35,683 nt of DNA from Hyphochytrium catenoides. Its lineage: Eukaryota; Sar; Hyphochytriomycetes; Hyphochytriales; Hyphochytriaceae. The stretch's first letter is position 1; each line of letters begins with the position of its first letter. Below the pieces are notes generated by a model that saw only the letters and a list, made by a program, of their open reading frames with translations, was not told where the DNA came from and ran no database searches. Positions 29,986-35,683 of the stretch are shown in pieces. The stretch is taken from assembly GCA_900088475.1 (NCBI GenBank), contig FLMG01002207.1, forward strand, positions 1 through 35,683. The letters run 5' to 3'. The position numbers were made by a program, and so were the translations under genes.

Positions 29986-32813
29986 CTACTCCCATTCTAT
30001 GGTCGCAGGAGGTTTGCTGGAGATGTCATAGACCACTCTGTTTACGCCTCTAACTTCATTGATGATTCTGTTGGAGATGCGGCCCAGCACGTCGTACGGC
30101 ATGTGGTACCAGTCAGCTGTCATGAAGTCAGAGGAGGCGACCGCGCGCACTGCAATCACTTGCTCGTACGTCCGGCCATCGCCCATCACGCCTACGTCGT
30201 AGGAGTCAAGGTGACAGGGGAGAGAGCGGAGGCAATATGAGATGAAGAACATAAAGGGCGAAGCCGAGGGAGCCAAGAGAAAGGGAGCACTATGATGCCA
30301 GGCAGAAGGAGAATCTGTTCCACAGCGGCCAACTCTTTAATGCCACGCAAAAAGACATTCCTCTCCTTTCACCTACCGACGGACTTGACTGGCAGCAAGA
30401 CGCAGAAAGCCTGCCCGATATACCGATAGTGCCCTGCCTTTCGGATCTCCGAGATGAAGATATCGTCTGCCTCACGAAGGATGGCCAGTGATTCCTCGGT
30501 AATCTCCCCAAGAACCCTAATAGCTAGTCCAGGACCCGGGAAGGGATGCCTCCATACGCTCTCTTCCTCGATGCCAAGAGCCAGCCCGAGAGATCTGACC
30601 TCGTCCTTGAAGAGCTCTCTGAGCGGCTCTATGAGCTTGAGCTTCATGTTCGCAGGCAAGCCGCCTACATTGTGGTGGCTTTTGATCGTTGCACTGGGTC
30701 CCTTGTATGATATGCTCTCAATCACATCTGGGTATAGGGTTCCCTACAAAGATAATACCGGCTTAGCAGAGACGCAACAGGCTCCGCAATGCGAATGGGA
30801 GCTAATGAGGGAATCATGGACACAGACGACACCAAGCAATATAGAGCTAGAACCTCGAAGAGAGCAGATAGTGGGACCTGATAGGGAGAGAACGACGGCT
30901 AACACGTTTGAGACCTGAGAAACGTGATAGAGCGGCAGAGAAGAGAACAGTAGTGATCGGGGCCAAACTAGGATCTGTGAGAGGCTTGGTGCCACGCCAA
31001 GGTCTGCTTCCTTACCTGAAGTAAGTAGTCAATCTTTCCCAGTCTGAGAGCTTCCTCTTGGAAGACTTCAATAAAAGTCCTTCCAATGATCTTTCTCTTC
31101 TGCTCAGGATCCGTGACACCGGCGATATTCTTGAGAAAGAGCTTTGAGGCATCAATGCAGCGCAGATTGATACCCAGCCTGTTTCTTAGTCGGTCCAGCA
31201 CGATCTCTGACTCGTCCTTGCGCAGGAAACCGTTGTCAATCAAAACTGCGTGGAATCTGTCACCTATTTAACGCAGACCAAGCAGAAAGAGAAGATCAAT
31301 GCGTCAGGAGAGGAGCATCAAAACTACATTCTCTCCCTAGTGGTCAGCTTCGATGTGATTAGCGTCTGAATAGCAGTCACTTCAAGCCACGGAACTGAGT
31401 CCAAACCCCTGAAGTACTGCTTTGACTGAGAGCACTTCGTCACTGTCTCGTAAAGACCTACCAATAGCCTTCTGCAGCAGCACTGCGGCCACTGAGGAGT
31501 CGACTCCGCCGCTCACAGCTCCAATAACATGACCGTCAGGGCCAACCGTTTGACGCACCTGCCGGACGGATAAGACTTTTGTCAGCACGGGTCGTTGAGA
31601 ACTTCACAAGGGCGATCTCAAACCTGCTCAATAAATTCATTCGCGATATCCGCCATATTCCAGTCCGTGGAGCAGCCGCAGATCTTGACCACAAAGTTCT
31701 GCAGCAGGTCCTTTCCTCGCGGAGTGTGTGTCACCTACGAAATAGCTCGTTAGGTCAGGACGCTCTTATCCCTCCAGCAGTACATGCGTCTCACAATCTT
31801 TCCTCCTCCTCCTGCTAAGTTGCCTTGCTCACACTTCGTCTGGCCTCCGTTTCTCTCGGCAAACGGTCTAGGTCAATCTTTCTCTGTTGTCTAGGTTTCT
31901 TTCTTAATCTATCTGCCTGTTCTCACACTCGCCACATTCACAAGGCCTCGTATACCTCAGGATGGAACTGGATTCCATACATCTTCTTTTCCAAGTTGGC
32001 GATGATGCAGTGCTCAGAGTTATCCGTGTGTCCGACGTCAATAAAACCCTCAGGCACGGCGGTCAACTTGTCGCCGTGGCTCATCCAGACCACGAACTCA
32101 TCGCCTAGATGCTGAAGAATATCGACCTCGGAAGGAAGAGGGGAAGATAGCTTCTTCCTCTTTACAACGGCCTTTCCATATTCTCTGTGCAATCCAGCGG
32201 CTACTTTGCCACCAAAAGTATGTGCCATCTCCTGCATGCCGTAGCAAATGCCCAGAACAGGAAGCTTCCTCTTCTCAATGAGTTCCCAGACGCCAGCGTG
32301 AACATGGGGCGCACCCTTTTCATAGACAGAGTTTGGCCCGCCCGACAGAATTACGCCCTTCAGATTCAATGGCTCGAGCTTCTCAGGCTCCACAAGGCAG
32401 GAGAAGAGCTCACAGAAGACATTCAGCTCTGCAGGGTAAAGGTCAAATAAACGTTAGGGTTTACCAGGCTCCTGTTTCTCTTCCTAGACCAGGTCCTCAC
32501 TTTTCATCTTCCTCAAGCTTATCAACTCAGTCTCTCGTCACACCCAGTATCTGTTATCATTCTCTTTCTTTCTCCTTAGAGCCGGCCTCAGTCTTTCTAT
32601 CAGGCATAACTCCTCCTAATCCTTTGCTTAGAATAGGGTGCCATTCAGGGGCCCCCGCCCAACTCAGCAAGATCTTGCTCAGTTATTCGTTCATCTAAAG
32701 CCCTACTTCGCATAAGAGTTACCTCGGACACGTCTGGCGATAAGGTGGCTGTATTGGGATCCGAAGTCCAGGATGGCCACTTGGTCACGATGAGCTAGCT
32801 GACTGGAGTCCAT
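29986..32813 (-). CDS. guaA: GMP synthase (glutamine-hydrolysing), seven exons, about 530 aa
   Basis: Makes GMP from XMP, ATP and glutamine, the last step of guanine nucleotide synthesis, in the cytosol. Exons on the minus strand: 32723-32813, 31956-32428, 31624-31734, 31462-31558, 31016-31263, 30377-30743 and 29986-30191. All have GT-AG borders and matching phases (1, 0, 0, 1, 0, 1), totalling 1,593 bases with the stop. The N-terminal glutamine amidotransferase opens with [18 protein letters not shown]. Its triad is Cys92 (GICYGMQ), His186 and Glu188 (FHPE). The ATP-pyrophosphatase P-loop SGGVDSS is at 241-247. The C-terminal dimerisation domain has [15 protein letters not shown] (406-420) and ends [11 protein letters not shown]. 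Length fits the bacterial, fungal and apicomplexan short form rather than the longer animal enzyme. All key residues are present, so it should be active. Start ATG 32813 gives the usual short leader before the first strand. Confidence 0.97.
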
Positions 32814-34212
32814 TCTGCCTTCTATCTAAGACGCCAACAAATCAAGCAAATGGACGATGGCCTCTTCTTCGCTCCTTCAAACGCCAAAGTGACGGCCGCC
32901 GGTATCGCGGTCAGTTATACTCTTCAGTAAAGGATGACTGAAGCGAAGGAACTGGAAGCCAAGAAGAGTGTCTTTGCTCGTCCCTCCCTCGTCTCCAAAA
33001 GGCTGATACTCAGGAACTTCTTATCCCTGTCCCTCTTTCTCTCTCTCTCTTCAACTCTTCGCGCTCTCTCTCTCTCACACACGCTCACCCTGCCGTTGAA
33101 GACTTCTGCTGTCCCTCGGCTCTCTGGCTCTCTGTCTCGTCTCTCCGAGACCGATACGAAGGCCCAGATCCCCATAGTCTCATTAACTCTAAGAGCTCTC
33201 TCCCTCACTGTCTCTCTCTCTCTGTCTCTCTGTCTTTCTTGGCTTGGCTGGTGGCGGACAACCTGACACCTTTCGAGCAGAGACACTAGAGTTGGGAATA
33301 AAGGCTGGTATATTCGCGATATACCCTTTCAACGTCAACTAGATGATGGATAAAGACTGAATCAAGGCTGTCCTATTTTATTCGCTTAAGCGAAGTGAGT
33401 TTATTAACACCGTAACAATTTAGACTATGGACAGCTATCCTAGCCCTTAGTCGAAAGGGAGGTTTTTGGACCTATGGACCTACATTTATCGTAATCTTGC
33501 TGTTAGAATGAAGGTCAGAGAACTCAAACAAAGATGAAGATTCGCAAGGCAATTCAGAGATCTGAGCGGGCACGCGACGCAATGACAGTGGCTTCTTATA
33601 CTGGTAGCTCCTTGTAGGATCATGGGGTCTATGCCTCACCAGGACAGAGGAGCAGCAATGGCCTCCTTATTCTGCTACTTTCAAAGGAGAACTTCTCATC
33701 AACCATGAAGGACTTTGATCAGGAAGACGCCAAATGTTCATCTTTCTCGGTTGCATTAGGGTTCAGGAGTCTCTGAGTGACTAAAGTCACTGAGTCTTTC
33801 CTCATATTTCCTGTCTAGAATGTTGTCAGATTGTTCCTCCTTCGGTCGCCAGCCATCGCGAACACTATCATCCTTTCATGGTAGGAGCAATTGGTCATTC
33901 AACTGTGCCAACAGAGTGGCGGATGACTTGTAGGGCATTTTGCTCCTCCTCGTCGAGCCACGTAAATTGGACAATCCTAGTAGACTTTGCAAGAGATGGA
34001 GTGACATCGAGAGGAGTAGAAGTCGGAGTTGACAGTGAGAGACAGGTCGACTAGAAGATGCGAAAGGACTAGCCTCGCTCAGTCTTTGCCTCTGTTTCTG
34101 TGGAGCCCAGGTTTCTCTATTCTCAACCCCTCTCTTCTTTACCATCCATTCAACGCACAGGCTTCTGCAATTGTTTCAAGGCATTCCAGGTGCCAAAAAA
34201 AGACCAAGATTG
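32814..34212. other. GMP synthase upstream region and unassigned DNA
   Basis: Contains the promoter side of GMP synthase and the 3' flank of the kinesin-like gene. A CT-rich tract is listed separately. A minus-strand 52-codon segment at 33895-34050 (after CTTCTAG, ending in TGA) has a protein-like tail, RIVQFTWLDEEEQNALQVIR. It could be a terminal exon of an unrecognised or alternatively spliced transcript; support is weak. The rest shows no recognisable feature. Confidence 0.4.
33020..33245. repeat. CT-rich tract upstream of GMP synthase
   Basis: The plus strand carries long TCTCTCTC runs (for example 33068-33078 and 33206-33236), so the GMP synthase coding strand is GA-rich about 210-430 bases upstream of its ATG. 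It may act as a GAGA-type promoter element or be neutral simple sequence. Open frames across it on both strands are compositional. Confidence 0.75.
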
Positions 34213-35662
34213 TCATTCTAGACAGTCTTTCAGAGCGCCTAGCTCATCTGACATGTCCTGCACCATCTGCTTTCTTCTGTCTAGAAACTTCACCACAGAA
34301 TCCAAGTACTGGATGACCTGAACGGAGGTGTCAGAGTAGCACAGGTCTTTCTTGGATTATCTAAGCTTTGTCTTTCTAAGAGCTATCAGAGCGTCCCTTC
34401 CTAACTCAGCCCATTGTGCTGACCCCTGCCTCTCCTCCGTCGACTGCCGTCTTACCTTTTCTTCCGGTACATCTCTATTCAGCTCTGCCTCGAAAGCGGT
34501 AAGCGTTCCCATCTCCTCCCGTACAACTTCTAGTAACTACCAGGCGAAGGCAACCAAAGAACGTCAACGTGAGCTTGCGCAAGGAGAGAGACAGGGAGTA
34601 GGAAAGCATACTGCGAGACATCAGGGAAGAGAGGCAGGCTTGGAAGAGAAAGGAGTTCGCTTTCTACCCAGAGCTAACTATAAAAAGGCAGCACCATTCC
34701 CGCCCATAGCTCATTCTCCTCTAGCATGGTGTCCTTATCTTACTTCGTCTATATGTAGCTGGTGAGCTTTCAGCAGCTCCGAGCCGAATCTCTTCAATGA
34801 GACAGAAAGTGACTGCGCATCTTTCGCGCCAAGGAGAGCTGAGTACAGAGAAGAAACTAAGTACACGCATATAAACAGCAGTCGGGTAGGTGAGACCTGA
34901 GAGCTGACCGGCACAGCATGCATAGGGGAGAATTTAGGGAGATTTGTCGGCAAACTCAAGGGAGCAGCGCTGGACATATAGGTAAGGCGTGTGACATGAC
35001 CAAACCTGGAATAGCTGCCGATATGGAGCCATGGCGCGAACTTTTTCGCGAAATCCCAGTAGGAGTAGAGGCGCTCGTCGAGGTCCTAATCGTGCTGCGC
35101 CTCGGCGTCGACCTTGATGCCGATGGAGACGGGGAAGCATAAGAGTAGGAAGAAGAGGCGTGGGAAGGTGTAGAGAGGCGATGACTGCCGCTTGCCGGAC
35201 GAGGGGGCGACGGTGGCCCGGACGTGCGGTTAGGAGAGCGCGAATGTGGAGACTTTGTGGCCTGAGAAGCACGTCCCGGAGACCCTGCTGACGATATTCT
35301 GTGGAACAAGCAGGGGAGGAAAGTCTGTGAACCTTCGATTGAGATTTTAATTCAATGCCGGAAGAGACGAAAGAACAGTTTGACAGCAACAAGAAGAAGT
35401 TGAGGCCCCTTGCTTTCTTACCTCCGACTCTCATTTGCGGGCGCTTTTAAAGTGCTCATAGTAGGAGTGGAGGGAGGAACTGGTGCAGTTCGCGCTGGCG
35501 TAATCTGTAGAACAGATGCCGGGTTAGCTGTTTAAATAGGTGCTTTGGAGCTTGCAGAAGAAAGAGTGAGCTGCAGAAAGTAGGTAATGTCGCAGAGACA
35601 TATCCTTCTTCCCGCGGACGTACCATGCTCAGTTTCACGAAAAGTCCACGCTTCTCTCCTGT
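34213..35662 (-). CDS. Probable kinesin-13-like protein, C-terminal exons (partial)
   Basis: The gene enters from the right edge, so its motor domain is outside the window. Exons that keep one frame: 35624-35662 (least sure), 35422-35504, 35006-35298, 34744-34838, 34456-34515 and 34213-34317 (stop TGA), together about 224 residues. The first three encode a Ser/Pro/Arg-rich disordered linker (SPGRASQATKSPHSRSPNR and similar). The last three encode a helical tail: FGSELLKAHQLHIDEE, then TAFEAELNRD, then VIQYLDSVVKFLDRRKQMVQ ending in KDCLE. This order and spacing (AHxxHIDEEM, then about 25 residues, then YLDxxxxFLDRR) resemble the coiled-coil tail after the motor of microtubule-depolymerising kinesin-13. 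Without the motor the family call is inference. The 34515 acceptor is weak; a neighbouring AG three bases on would also keep frame. Many RxxS sites in the linker suggest phosphorylation. Confidence 0.5.
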
Positions 35663-35683
35663 CTGAAAATACCTCCGCCCCTT

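Overview
This is a eukaryotic nuclear window. Genes are split by GT-AG introns, intergenic DNA is long and rich in simple sequence, there is a 132-base N run (10130-10261), and retroelement debris is present. No rRNA, tRNA or bacterial-type operon was seen. A short-form (about 530 aa) GMP synthase in seven exons, a cysteine-rich membrane protein of a type I associate with alveolates and other protists, and a probable kinesin-13 suggest an alveolate-like protist, perhaps a chromerid or coccidian relative. That placement is a weak inference.

Layout. (1) 1-1500: purine-rich, no convincing gene. (2) About 1500-5215, minus strand: two decayed mobile elements side by side. One is a tyrosine-recombinase remnant (1500-2060). 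The other is a non-LTR (LINE-type) retrotransposon with endonuclease and reverse transcriptase segments (2231-5215). (3) 5216-8800: low-complexity DNA, including about 1 kb of degenerate CAG/GGAG-rich repeat. (4) 9059-9749, plus: a retropepsin-like gene broken at its active site. (5) 9830-12297: a second patch of the purine-rich repeat, containing the assembly gap, then apparently empty DNA. (6) 12298-14385, minus: a single-exon 695-aa cysteine-rich membrane protein. (7) 14386-18059: GA-rich and otherwise unassigned. (8) 18060-18617, minus: a small serine-rich protein with a signal peptide. (9) 18618-22433: unassigned, with purine/pyrimidine tracts. (10) 22434-29524, plus: a large gene, modelled here as 12 exons and about 1,919 aa. 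It is mostly disordered but carries repeated amphipathic helices that resemble PKA-anchoring helices. (11) 29986-32813, minus: GMP synthase, convergent with gene 10. (12) 34213 to the right edge, minus: the C-terminal exons of a probable kinesin-13.

The host genes do not form an obvious pathway: GMP synthase is housekeeping, the kinesin is cytoskeletal, and two products enter the secretory pathway. The most interesting items are the large helix-repeat protein, the retropepsin lesion exactly at the catalytic triad, the YR/LINE neighbours, very short introns, and the modular cysteine-rich protein with glycine-zipper membrane segments. Exon boundaries were read by eye from splice consensus and phase; there is no transcript support.
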